Assembly (NCBI GenBank): GCA_002352125.1
Contig: DEHU01000091.1
Coordinates: 1 to 40,648 of the forward strand
DNA: 40,648 nucleotides
Direction of reading: 5' to 3'
DNA from: Competibacteraceae bacterium UBA2792
GTDB taxonomy: Bacteria > Pseudomonadota > Gammaproteobacteria > Competibacterales > Competibacteraceae
The position numbers were made by a program, and so were the translations under genes. Below, piece after piece: positions 13,287 through 21,351 of the stretch. Position 1 is the first letter of the stretch, and every line of letters starts with the position of its first letter. The notes under the pieces were generated by a model. It ran no database searches. It was not told the origin of the DNA and saw only the letters and a list, made by a program, of their open reading frames with translations.

Positions 13287-16200
13287 GGCTACCTTCCTCC
13301 TTGGCCGCAACTGGAGCGACTGGCTCGGCCGTGGCCGTTTTACCGCCGCTGCCGCTGAACAGCCGATAGAACAGCGGGACGAAGAAGATGGCGATGCAGG
13401 TCGCGCCCAACATGCCGCCGATCACCCCGGTGCCGATGGAGTGTCGGCTGAACGCGCCAGCGCCGGTGCTGATCGCCAGCGGCACGCAACCGAGAATGAA
13501 GGCCAGCGAGGTCATGACGATGGGCCGGAAACGCAGCCGCGCCGCTTCCAACGCAGCGTCGATGACCGGCAACCCTTCCTCGCGCTTCATCACCGCGAAC
13601 TCGACGATCAAAATCGCGTTCTTGGCCGCCAAGGCGATCAATGTCACCAGACCGATCTGGAAGTAGACATCGTTGACCAAGCCGCGCAAGAGCACCGCCA
13701 GCAGGGCGCCCGCCACCGCGAACGGTACGGCGATGATCACCGCGATGGGCAGCGCCCATTTCTCGTACTGCGCCGCCAGGATCAAAAATACCATGACGAT
13801 GCCGAATACGAAGGCCAACGCCGAGGCCGCGCCCACCTGTTTCTCCTGATACGCCTGTCCGGCCCAAGCATAGCTCATGCCTTCCGGCAAGGCTTCCTTG
13901 GCCAGCGCCTCCATCGCCGCCATCGCCTGCCCGGAGCTGTAGCCAGGCGCGGCGCTGCCGTTGACGCGGGCGGCGGGGAACACGTTGAAGCGAGGCACGT
14001 TGTCCGGGCCGGTGATGTATTTCACCGTGACCAGCGCGCTCAACGGCACCATCTGGCCGGTGGTCGAGCGCACGGAAATTTGGCTGATATCATCGGGGCG
14101 GGTGCGGTATGAGGTATCGGCTTGCAGCATCACCCGGAAGGTTCGGCCGAGCTTGTTGAAATCGTTGACGTAGATCGAGCCGAAGATGCCTTGCATCAGA
14201 TCGAACACGGTGTTGACCGGCACGTTCAATGCTCGCGCTTTCTCCCGGTCGAGATCGACGAACAACTGCTGGGAATTGGCGCGGAAGGTGCTGGCGAGCG
14301 GACCCAATTCCGGTTTCTCCTTGGCCTTGGCGATAAACTTCTGCGCCACGTCCTCCAGCGCCTTGGATCCCGCGCCGCCGCGATCCTGGATCCAGAATTC
14401 GAAGCCGCCGGTGCTGCTCATGCCGGGAATCGGCGGCGGGTTGAACAGGACGACTTGCGCTTCCTTGATCTGCTGGAAGACCTCGCGTTGCAGCGTCTTT
14501 TGCGTCGCGAAGGCATGCAGTTCCGGCGTGGTGCGTTCCTTCCAGTCCTTGAGCGGCAAGAAGAAAGTGGCGAAATTCGGCTTGTTTTGGCTATCCAGCA
14601 GGCTGAAACCGTTCAGGCTGACCACGTTCTGAACCGCCGGATGCTTGCCGAAAATCGCGTTGGCCTGCTCGACCACGGCCCGCGTGCGATCCAAGCTGGC
14701 GCCGTCGGGCAAAATCGCTACCCCTAGCAGATAGCCCTGATCCTCGTCCGGCACGAAGCCGCTGGGCACGCTCTTGAACAGCCCGACGGTGACGAACAGC
14801 AGGCCGCCGAACAACACCAGGGCGATCAGTACCCGTCGCACCAGAAAGGCCGAGCCGGCGACATAGCCGCCGGTCATTTTGTCGAACGCTTTTTCGAAGC
14901 CCCTGAAGAAGATGTTTTTCTGCCCGTGGGCCGGTTTGAGCAGAATCGCTGCCAACGCCGGACTGAGGGTCAGCGCCACCACCCCGGAAATGATCACCGA
15001 AATGGCGATGGTGATGGCGAACTGCTTGTACAACTGGCCGGTGATGCCGCTCAGGAAGGCGGTGGGCACGAACACCGCGCACAGCACCAGCACGATGGCG
15101 ATCACCGGGCCGGTGACCTCGTCCATCGCCCGCCGCGCCGCTTCCTTGGGATCGAGACCAAACTCGTGCATGTTGCGTTCGACGTTTTCGATCACCACGA
15201 TAGCGTCGTCTACCACGATGCCGATAGCCAGGATCATGCCGAACAGAGTCAGAGTGTTGATCGAGAAGCCCAGCAGGAACATGCCGGCGAAGGTGCCGAC
15301 GATGGATACCGGCACCGCCAGCAAGGGAATCAGCGTGGCCCGCCAGTTTTGCAGAAACAGGTACACCACCAGGATGACCAGTACCACCGCCTCGAAAAAG
15401 GTGTGCACCACCGCCTCGATGGATACTTCGACGAACTTGGTGGTGTTGTAGGGAATGGAATAGCTGACGCCAGAAGGGAAGTTCTTGGTTAACTCTTCCA
15501 TCCGCGCGATGATCTTGTCGGCCACGTCCAGCGCGTTGGAGCCGGGTTGCTGGTAGACCATGATGAAATCGGTGCGCTTACCATTCAATAAGCCTTCCGT
15601 GTCGTAATTGCGAATGCCCAGCTCGACCCGCGCCACGTCGCGCAGCAGTATCGCCGAACCATCGGGGTTAGAGCGCAGGATGATCTGCTCGAATTCCTTG
15701 GGATCGTCCAACCGGCCCTTGGCGGACACTGGCAGGGTGAGTTCCACCGGATAACCGGTTGGCGGTTGGCCGACCTTACCGACGGCGAATTGCGCGTTCT
15801 GTTCTTGAATGGCTTGGCGGATATCGCTGACGGAAAGATTCAATTCGGCCATCCGATCCGGCTTGAGCCAGACGCGCATGGCGTAGTCAGACTGAGCGAA
15901 CAGCGAAACCTGGCTAGCGCCGGGGATGCGCTTGAGTTCGTCCACCACGTTGATGTTGGCGTAGTTGCTGACGAAATTGGGGTCCTGCGTGCCGTCGGAG
16001 CTGATCGCCACGATCATCAGGATGTTGGAGGAGGCCTTTTTGATGGTGAGGCCGTTCTGGCGCACGTCGGACGGCATCACCGGGTTCGCCAGATTGACCC
16101 GGTTAGTCAAATCGGGCAACACCGTGTCCACGTTGGTCCCGATGTTGAAATAGACGTTGAGCGCCATGTCGCCGCTGGCCGAGTTGTTCGATTGCATGTA

Positions 16201-16431
16201 AATCATGCTCCCGACACCGTTCACCTGCTGTTCGACCGGCGCGGCCACCGAGTTGGAGGTGGTTTCGGCGTTGGCGCCGGGGTAGCTGGTCACTACCTGC
16301 AACAGCGGCGGCGTGATTTCCGGGAATTGGGCGATGGGCAATCCCACCATTGCCACCAAGCCAGCGAGCATGATCACGATGGAAATGACGGTCGCGAAGA
16401 TCGGCCGGTCGATGAAGAAACGCGAAATCAT
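13279..16431 (-). CDS. RND multidrug efflux permease, HAE1 family (AcrB-like)
   Basis: A 1050-residue inner-membrane transporter. The open frame reaches further upstream, but the ATG at 16431 gives the canonical start MISRFFIDRPIFATVISIVI and has AGGAAG before it. Family landmarks follow: GLPIAQFPEITPP, SYPGANAETTSNSVAAPVEQ, VNGVGSMIYMQSNNS, the transmembrane 4 segment GMILAIGIVVDDAIVVIENV with the paired aspartates of the proton relay, and GFVPDEDQGY after the second large loop. It exports lipophilic toxic compounds using the proton gradient. It lies 17 bases after the adaptor gene and overlaps the outer-membrane factor gene, forming a full three-gene operon. No dedicated repressor gene is adjacent. 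Confidence 0.95.
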   Translation of the reverse strand: MISRFFIDRPIFATVISIVIMLAGLVAMVGLPIAQFPEITPPLLQVVTSYPGANAETTSNSVAAPVEQQVNGVGSMIYMQSNNSASGDMALNVYFNIGTNVDTVLPDLTNRVNLANPVMPSDVRQNGLTIKKASSNILMIVAISSDGTQDPNFVSNYANINVVDELKRIPGASQVSLFAQSDYAMRVWLKPDRMAELNLSVSDIRQAIQEQNAQFAVGKVGQPPTGYPVELTLPVSAKGRLDDPKEFEQIILRSNPDGSAILLRDVARVELGIRNYDTEGLLNGKRTDFIMVYQQPGSNALDVADKIIARMEELTKNFPSGVSYSIPYNTTKFVEVSIEAVVHTFFEAVVLVILVVYLFLQNWRATLIPLLAVPVSIVGTFAGMFLLGFSINTLTLFGMILAIGIVVDDAIVVIENVERNMHEFGLDPKEAARRAMDEVTGPVIAIVLVLCAVFVPTAFLSGITGQLYKQFAITIAISVIISGVVALTLSPALAAILLKPAHGQKNIFFRGFEKAFDKMTGGYVAGSAFLVRRVLIALVLFGGLLFVTVGLFKSVPSGFVPDEDQGYLLGVAILPDGASLDRTRAVVEQANAIFGKHPAVQNVVSLNGFSLLDSQNKPNFATFFLPLKDWKERTTPELHAFATQKTLQREVFQQIKEAQVVLFNPPPIPGMSSTGGFEFWIQDRGGAGSKALEDVAQKFIAKAKEKPELGPLASTFRANSQQLFVDLDREKARALNVPVNTVFDLMQGIFGSIYVNDFNKLGRTFRVMLQADTSYRTRPDDISQISVRSTTGQMVPLSALVTVKYITGPDNVPRFNVFPAARVNGSAAPGYSSGQAMAAMEALAKEALPEGMSYAWAGQAYQEKQVGAASALAFVFGIVMVFLILAAQYEKWALPIAVIIAVPFAVAGALLAVLLRGLVNDVYFQIGLVTLIALAAKNAILIVEFAVMKREEGLPVIDAALEAARLRFRPIVMTSLAFILGCVPLAISTGAGAFSRHSIGTGVIGGMLGATCIAIFFVPLFYRLFSGSGGKTATAEPVAPVAAKEEGSHA

Positions 16432-16448
16432 GGGCGCTTCCTTTTTAT

Positions 16449-17630
16449 TTATTGGCCGGCCGACTTGGACGAGGTGGCGGGCGCGGCGATCTTGACCGGT
16501 GCGCCGGGCCGTACCTTGATGGCGCCGTCCACGATCACCTGTTCGCCACCGCTCAGGCCAGAGGTGGCGATCCACTGATCGCCATAGAAGTCGCCGACCT
16601 GGATCGGTTTGACCTCGGCCTTGTCGTCGGCGCCAACCACGTAGACGAATTTACCTTGCGGTCCCTGCATCACTGCCCGCTGCGGGACGATGAGGACGTT
16701 GGAGCGTTCGATGCCCTGAATACGCACCCGCACGAACTGGCCGGGACTCAATGCGCGGTTTGGGTTGGGTATTTCCGCGCGCATCGCCAGGGTTCCCGTT
16801 TTCTGGTCGATGGTCGGCGCGACGTAATCGATGCGTCCCTTGTTGGGATGGACCGATCCGTCGGCCAGAACCAGCTCGATTTCGACGTTCGCGGCGCTCC
16901 CCTTCAACTGCCCGCTGGCCTTCTGCTGACGAAATTTGAGCACGTCGTTTTCGCCGGCACCGAAGCTAACCCAAATCGGATCGAGTTGCACCACGGTGGT
17001 CAACAGGCTGCTGGCGCCGGGCGTGACCAGGCTGCCTTCGCGAAATTCCGATTTGCCCGCCAGTCCGTTCAACGGCGATTTGATGGTGGTGTAGCCCAAG
17101 TTCAGCTCTGCTGTCCGCATTTGTGCCTTGGCCGACTGCACTTGCGCCTGGGCGCTGCGCTCGGCCGCCACCGAATCGTCCAAGTCCTTCTGACTGACGG
17201 CATTTTCCTTGGCCAGCGGCTTGACGCGCGCCAGCGTGGCGCGGGCGTTGGCGAGCTGCGCTTCGGCGCGCGCCAGATCGCCTTTGGCGTTGTCCAGCGC
17301 GGCCTGAAACGGTTGCGGATCGAGCCGAAACAGCAGTTGGCCAGAACGGACGAAGTCGCCTTCGGTGTAGGCGATCTTGTCCAGATAGCCTTCCACGCGA
17401 GCGCGAATTTCCACCGCGCGGGAGCTTTCGGTCTTGCCGGTGAATTCGTAGCTTGCGGGCGTGGCCTGCGGCGTGGCGGTGACCACCGTGACTTCGACCG
17501 GCGGCGCGGCGGGTTGTTGGGCGAGCGCGAGCGTTGGCCCGATGCTCAGGAAAACCGTCAGCAGCGCGTCGATGCTTGACCGGGGCCGAAATCGGAACGT
17601 GGGTTTGTAAATGGAGCACGAATCTCGCAC
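16449..17630 (-). CDS. RND efflux periplasmic adaptor (membrane fusion protein, AcrA-like)
   Basis: A 393-residue protein with an N-terminal hydrophobic export segment (LTVFLSIGPTLALAQQPAAP, near 25-43), then the adaptor core: EFTGKTESSRAVEIRARVEG lipoyl half, a coiled-coil hairpin (residues about 110-185, e.g. AKGDLARAEAQLANARATLA), the second lipoyl half GYTTIKSPLNGLAGKSEF, and the beta-barrel with VDYVAPTIDQKTGTLAMRAE-like sequence and NRALSPGQFVRVRI. It links the permease to the outer-membrane duct. The start is GTG at 17630, with GGGAGT upstream; no ATG in frame fits. First gene of the pump operon; its promoter must lie in 17631-17825. Confidence 0.93.
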   Translation of the reverse strand: MRDSCSIYKPTFRFRPRSSIDALLTVFLSIGPTLALAQQPAAPPVEVTVVTATPQATPASYEFTGKTESSRAVEIRARVEGYLDKIAYTEGDFVRSGQLLFRLDPQPFQAALDNAKGDLARAEAQLANARATLARVKPLAKENAVSQKDLDDSVAAERSAQAQVQSAKAQMRTAELNLGYTTIKSPLNGLAGKSEFREGSLVTPGASSLLTTVVQLDPIWVSFGAGENDVLKFRQQKASGQLKGSAANVEIELVLADGSVHPNKGRIDYVAPTIDQKTGTLAMRAEIPNPNRALSPGQFVRVRIQGIERSNVLIVPQRAVMQGPQGKFVYVVGADDKAEVKPIQVGDFYGDQWIATSGLSGGEQVIVDGAIKVRPGAPVKIAAPATSSKSAGQ

Positions 17631-17825
17631 GGAACGGGACTCCCATTCATGTAACGTATGATAATGTCGGGATAGCCTGAAAGAACTTATATCTAGTATG
17701 GACTATACTTGTGATGATGTTTTGGTTGCCTGCTCCAAAAAAGTTAAGAGTAAATAGAGTGAGCTGCTTATCGAGTATAGCCGGCTTCTTTCCCGCGAAC
17801 CGATAACCCCAAGAGACGAGTATCG
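17631..17825. promoter_or_regulatory. Divergent promoter region (efflux operon / DUF3313 gene)
   Basis: This 195-bp AT-rich gap separates two divergently transcribed units, so it should contain promoters in both directions. I cannot pick confident -35/-10 boxes. A segment around 17690-17710 (TCTAGTATGGACTATACTTG) contains the direct repeat TAGTATGGACTATAC-like and could be an operator, but this is weak. Confidence 0.35.
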
Positions 17826-18557
17826 ATGCGCATCTTGACCCCGCTATTTTTATTCTTGTCGTGCGTCGCCTTGGTCGCTGGTTGCGCCAGCGCGCCATCC
17901 GGCGATACCAAACCGAAATACGCCGGTTTTCTCAGCGATTATTCCAAGCTACAACCCGCGCCGACCGGCGACAGTGCCGAACGCTACGTCGATCCCAAAC
18001 AAAGCTTCAAGCAATACAAAAAGGTGATGCTTGATCGAATTCGGGTCTGGTACAAGGATGACGCTGACTATAAGGGTATCGATCCGACCGAATTGAAGAT
18101 GCTGACCGACTATTTCCAGAACGCTATCGTCAAGGCGCTGGAGCCGACCTATCCGGTGGTGACCAAGCCGGGTCCCGACGTGTTGCGGGTGCGGGTGGCG
18201 ATCACCGACCTGGTCCCGACCAAACCGGAAATGAGCGTGGTCACCCTGGTGGTGCCCTATGCCGCTGTGGCGGATGTCGCCGCCGGCGGTGGCACTGGTG
18301 GCACGTCCTATCTCGGTCAAACTGCCATCGAAGCCGAGTTTCTCGACAGCCAGACCAATCGAGTGGTGGCCGCCTACGTGGATCGACAGATCGGCAAGAA
18401 ATACGATATCGATCTGAGCCAGGGCGTCGGTTCGGCCGTCGAGAAAGGATTTTCGTCCTACTCCAAAGCCTACAGCACCTGGGCGTATGCGCAGGCCGCT
18501 TTCGACTATTGGGCCGGACTGTTGCGGAAGCGGCTGGACGAGGCGCACGGTCGATAA
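17826..18557 (+). CDS. DUF3313 family lipoprotein
   Basis: A 243-residue protein with a clear lipoprotein signal (MRILTPLFLFLSCVALVAGC, lipobox LVAGC, Cys20). The mature part has the DUF3313 pattern: YAGFLSDYSKLQPAPTGDSA, then a KVMLDRIRVWY strand, LTDYFQNAIVKALEPTYPVV, and a strand ending in LRVRVAITDLVPTKPEMSVV; a glycine-rich loop (AGGGTGGTSYLGQTAIEAEF) and the EFLDSQTNRVVAAYVDRQIG segment follow. It is predicted to be an outer- or inner-membrane-anchored periplasmic protein of unknown role. It is divergent from the RND pump operon and 100 bp ahead of the SnoaL-like gene. Confidence 0.82.
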   Translation: MRILTPLFLFLSCVALVAGCASAPSGDTKPKYAGFLSDYSKLQPAPTGDSAERYVDPKQSFKQYKKVMLDRIRVWYKDDADYKGIDPTELKMLTDYFQNAIVKALEPTYPVVTKPGPDVLRVRVAITDLVPTKPEMSVVTLVVPYAAVADVAAGGGTGGTSYLGQTAIEAEFLDSQTNRVVAAYVDRQIGKKYDIDLSQGVGSAVEKGFSSYSKAYSTWAYAQAAFDYWAGLLRKRLDEAHGR

Positions 18558-18657
18558 GGCCGTTGCGTTCGTCCTGCTAATCCCGGTTCGCGAATTTTTC
18601 AAGTTGTGTTTGCTGGCGTTTTTCATTCCAATCAACCCGTTATCAGGATGAGTAAAC

Positions 18658-19296
18658 ATGAAAAAGCAACGTGCTTTAATAATCTCCATGCTGGGCTGTG
18701 CGCTGGCTGCGCCGGTCTGGGCGGCGGAAGCGCCGAAAGCGGCGGAAGCACCGAAAGCGGCGGAAGCGTCAGCGGATTCCAAAGTTAGCGAGGAGCTCAA
18801 GGCAGTCCTGAAGCGACACCACGACGCGATGAACAAGCAGGATCTCAAGGCGTTGTTGGCGCTCTACGCCGACAACCCCAACGTGGCGCTAATGGGCACC
18901 GGCCCCGGCGAATTCTGGAAGGGCAAGGCAGCGGTCGAAGACACCTACAAGCATTATTTCGAGACTTTCAAGGCCGGCTCGCTGAGTCACGAGTGTCCGG
19001 AAGCCACGGGAACCGAAGACGGCAACAGCGCCTGGTTGATGGCTTCCTGCGTCATGAAGGATACCGATCCGGACGGTCAGCCGCGCGAGTTCGATCTCAA
19101 CGTCTCGGCGGTACTGAAGAAGGAGAAAGATGGCTGGCGTTTCCAAGCCCTCCACTTTTCCAACTTGATCGAGGAAGAAGGTCCTCCGTCGGAGGAGGAC
19201 GACGCGCCCGAGGCGGCTCCTGCGCCCGAAAAGGAGGCCGCACCAGTGGCAGCCCCCACGACCGGAAAGGACGCTGCACCGAAGAAAACTCAATGA
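18658..19296 (+). CDS. Secreted SnoaL/NTF2-like protein
   Basis: A 212-residue protein. Residues 1-23 form a signal peptide ending in PVWA-A. A short alanine-rich repeat (EAPKAAEAPKAAEA) follows, then a SnoaL/NTF2-like cone-shaped domain from about 45 to 160: VLKRHHDAMNKQDLKALLAL, YADNPNVALMGTGPGEFWKG, KAAVEDTYKHYFETFKAG, and the closing strands VSAVLKKEKDGWRFQALHFS. The C-terminal tail (160-212) is rich in Glu, Pro, Ala and Lys and is probably disordered. It would act in the periplasm; ligand or activity is unknown. An AGGATG-like site precedes the ATG. The next gene begins 13 bases after its stop, so the two are co-transcribed. Confidence 0.8.
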   Translation: MKKQRALIISMLGCALAAPVWAAEAPKAAEAPKAAEASADSKVSEELKAVLKRHHDAMNKQDLKALLALYADNPNVALMGTGPGEFWKGKAAVEDTYKHYFETFKAGSLSHECPEATGTEDGNSAWLMASCVMKDTDPDGQPREFDLNVSAVLKKEKDGWRFQALHFSNLIEEEGPPSEEDDAPEAAPAPEKEAAPVAAPTTGKDAAPKKTQ

Positions 19297-19309
19297 GCGG
19301 AGGTCGGCC

Positions 19310-19693
19310 ATGACCGATCAACACGAAACGGCGAGTCCCGAACCAGCCGGCATGCCAGATATCGAGGCGCGACGGGGATTTCTGTGCGGACTGGGCAAGT
19401 GGTCGCAGGCGGTAATCGGCGGCGTGCTGCTGGGTGGTGCCTTGGCCGAGGCCGAGCGGGCCAATGCTTGGGTTGCCGCCCGGAGCCGCCGCGGTTCCGC
19501 CGTTATCGGTCCGCGCGGCGGCTGGGTCAATCGCTACGGCGGTGGGAGCTGGGCCAATCGGTCTGGCGGTGGCGGCTGGCTCAACGGTGGTGGCTGGGTC
19601 AACCGCAGTAGCGGCTGGCTCAACGGCGGCGGTGGCAGCGCAGGTTGGATCAATCGGTACGGCGGCGGCGCCGCCTGGATCAATCGCCGCTAA
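19310..19693 (+). CDS. Small Gly-rich protein with seven W-x-N motifs; candidate cyclophane (GrrA-like) RiPP precursor
   Basis: A 127-residue protein. Residues 20-50 (ARRGFLCGLGKWSQAVIGGV, then LLGGALAEAERANA) look like a twin-arginine signal or a leader: RRxFL followed by a hydrophobic stretch and an Ala-rich end. Residues about 70-127 are almost only Gly, Trp, Asn, Ser and Arg, with WVN, WAN, WLN, WVN, WLN, WIN and WIN at intervals of 6-13 residues; most are followed by Gly or Arg-Tyr/Ser-Gly. Aromatic-x-Asn repeats in a Gly-rich tail are the substrate pattern of radical-SAM cyclophane-forming enzymes (GrrA/OscA1-type precursors); that is established for those families, but the assignment here is inference. 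No radical-SAM gene is in the window. It lies 13 bases after the SnoaL-like gene and has GGAGG before its ATG. Confidence 0.6.
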   Translation: MTDQHETASPEPAGMPDIEARRGFLCGLGKWSQAVIGGVLLGGALAEAERANAWVAARSRRGSAVIGPRGGWVNRYGGGSWANRSGGGGWLNGGGWVNRSSGWLNGGGGSAGWINRYGGGAAWINRR

Positions 19694-19732
19694 TAGCCTG
19701 TTCGCTACAACTCGATTGCCCTGAGGGGACTG

Positions 19733-19767
19733 TCGGCCTAGGCCGAGTTTCGGGCTTTTCTAGCCCG
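19733..19767 (+). terminator. Palindrome plus hairpin, possible terminator of the WxN operon
   Basis: A 14-bp perfect palindrome TCGGCCTAGGCCGA (19733-19746) is followed at once by a 6-bp stem CGGGCT / AGCCCG (19751-19767, loop TTTCT). They lie 40 bases after the stop of the WxN gene. There is no clean T-run after either, so rho-independent termination is only possible. Confidence 0.4.
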
Positions 19768-19901
19768 GACCGGAGCCGAGAACGCTTTGCCTCCGGCAAG
19801 GTGCGGATGTTGATTCGGTTGCAAGCTCGCCGGCTGGGAATCCGGCGAGCGGTGCGGCGATTCGGCAAACCTACAGGCTATGGAAGGCCAAGAGCAGGAA
19901 A

Positions 19902-20153
19902 CTGTCATTAAAGAGTATCGAAATTCTTCCAGAAGATAGAGAGAAATATAGATTGGTTCAGGGTGATGTGCCGATGATGGAAGGAGGCGATTAGGACAAG
20001 CTTGGGCGTGTGGCTATCTGGAGAGAAGAAATTGAAGATTGCATTGATCAAAATCATAAAAAAATGAAAGTGTCCATCGAACCCGAAAAAGTGTTCGTGG
20101 AAGAAATCGAAGCTGACCGATGCAAGTCGAGAGACCCGGACTCCTTCGCCTGA
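19902..20153 (+). pseudogene. hsdS: Relic of a type I restriction specificity subunit (HsdS) with an in-frame amber
   Basis: In one frame the DNA reads LSLKSIEILPEDREKYRLVQ, then GDVPMMEGGD, a TAG (19992-19994), DKLGRVAIWREEIEDCIDQN and H. HsdS target-recognition domains have the pattern LPxDxxKYxLxxGDxLMxEGGDWDKLGRxAIWxxxIxxCIHQNH, so the TAG stands exactly where the conserved Trp codon TGG is expected: a single G-to-A change. After the NH the frame continues (KKMKVSIEPEKVFVEEIEAD, then a TGA at 20151) but no longer looks like HsdS, so a deletion or fusion junction lies near 20053. No hsdM or hsdR is nearby. It is a decayed fragment left by loss of a restriction-modification locus. Confidence 0.75.
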
Positions 20154-20598
20154 TTACTGCCTGACCGAACGCCAGTCAGGACGATTTCTCCGGGGGTTAT
20201 TGGTGTCGATTTATATCAGCTAACGCGTGTATGCGGAAAACGAGGCAAGGGCGCGACAAATTGTCGCACCCTACAAAACAGGAGAAGCGTTACAATAGAA
20301 ACCGCTATTGGGCCAAGCGGCAGCGATGGCCGGTAACCGGTAAGAGAAAGGTACAATTCGCGGCGATGGCTTTCATCCGTTAGCGCCCTCGGCGGCGAGT
20401 TGTCCAGACCCACGCCAGAACCGGCTTGCCCCAAAGCCAGCGCGCCACATCGCTCTAACTAGGCCCCAATGCTAAATAGCGGTGGAACAAGTAGGAATGC
20501 GACAAATCACCGCGCACCTGACCGGAGAAAAACGCCAGAAAAGATCGTCGAAGCACCGCCGGTGCAGGGCTGGTCGACGCGAATCACCAAGGTAGCGG
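20154..20598. other. Non-coding stretch with small palindromes
   Basis: No convincing gene on either strand. Visible structures are CCTGAC...GTCAGG (20160-20180) and the 15-bp palindrome GCGACAAATTGTCGC (20253-20267), which is followed by ACCCTAC, similar to the end of the mini-repeats at 2622-2795. The rest shows nothing I can interpret; it may be debris of the restriction locus represented by the HsdS relic. Confidence 0.45.
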
Positions 20599-21198
20599 TC
20601 AAAGTACTACCCCGGCCTTCTCTAACTCGGCATAGGTAGTCGGCTGCCGCGACGGACTGATGTTCAGCCCCAGCCGCAAGCCGATTTCCGATAGCGAGAA
20701 GATGCCGCGTACCGCCGGTATCTCAGTTTCAGGATCGATGTCCAATACCAGAGCGTGCTGGCGGTTGACTTGTCGCAGAGTCGCGATGATGTCGCCTACT
20801 CGCGCGCTCAATATGTCTTCCATCATCAATACCTCCAGTTTCGTTCGGAGGGTCATGATATCGGAAACGAGCAAATCCTCGCGGGTGCAGCCGGCCTTGG
20901 CTAGAATCCGGTCGATTTTCTCTCCGTCGATATCGCGGCTGGTAACCAATCCGAGAATATTGTCGTCGGCATCGACGACCAACAGGATGCGTACTCCGCG
21001 CTTGACCATGATATCCAACCCCTTGCTGAGAGGGGTCGATAGCTCGGTGGTGACGGCGGCAACTTGGCAGAGGTCGGTCATGACCGACAAGGCGGGATCG
21101 CCGGCGGTGATCCGCCGGGGTAACTGCTGCTTGGGTCGAGCATAGCGAATTCCCCGGTCTAGCCGGTGTAAGGGCAACGGGCCATAAGAGTGTTTCAT
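20599..21198 (-). CDS. Tandem CBS-domain protein
   Basis: A 199-residue soluble protein. I take the ATG at 21198 because GGAGAGAG lies just before it; an upstream ATG would add 19 residues without support. Residues about 45-115 form a first CBS motif (VAAVTTELSTPLSKGLDIMV, then KRGVRILLVVDADDNILGLV and TSRDIDGEK) and residues about 125-190 a second (VSDIMTLRTKLEVLMMEDIL, GDIIATLRQVNRQHALVLDI, GIFSLSEIGLRLG). CBS pairs bind adenine nucleotides and act as energy or redox sensors of partner proteins. No catalytic domain is attached, so it is a stand-alone regulator. It is divergent from regB, with a TATACT box on its strand in the 150-bp gap, possibly its -10. Confidence 0.82.
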   Translation of the reverse strand: MKHSYGPLPLHRLDRGIRYARPKQQLPRRITAGDPALSVMTDLCQVAAVTTELSTPLSKGLDIMVKRGVRILLVVDADDNILGLVTSRDIDGEKIDRILAKAGCTREDLLVSDIMTLRTKLEVLMMEDILSARVGDIIATLRQVNRQHALVLDIDPETEIPAVRGIFSLSEIGLRLGLNISPSRQPTTYAELEKAGVVL

Positions 21199-21351
21199 CG
21201 GAGCTCTCTCCTGTGTGTAGACACGGGCGGCGACTGCGACCGCCTTATTGTGCAAGCGCAGTATAAGCGATTATTGACAGACTAGAAATGCGGCAAATTG
21301 TCACGCTTTAAAGTCAATCGATCAAATCTAAATTGTGACTGTTGCCGCTTG

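Noticed and set aside
16432..16575. 48-codon upstream extension of the RND permease frame
   Set aside because: Lies inside the adaptor gene in another frame; the canonical MISRFF start with a ribosome binding site is at 16431.
17826..20598. A radical-SAM maturase or exporter gene for the WxN peptide
   Set aside because: Looked for CxxxCxxC and SPASM cysteine patterns in all real frames around the gene and found none in the window.
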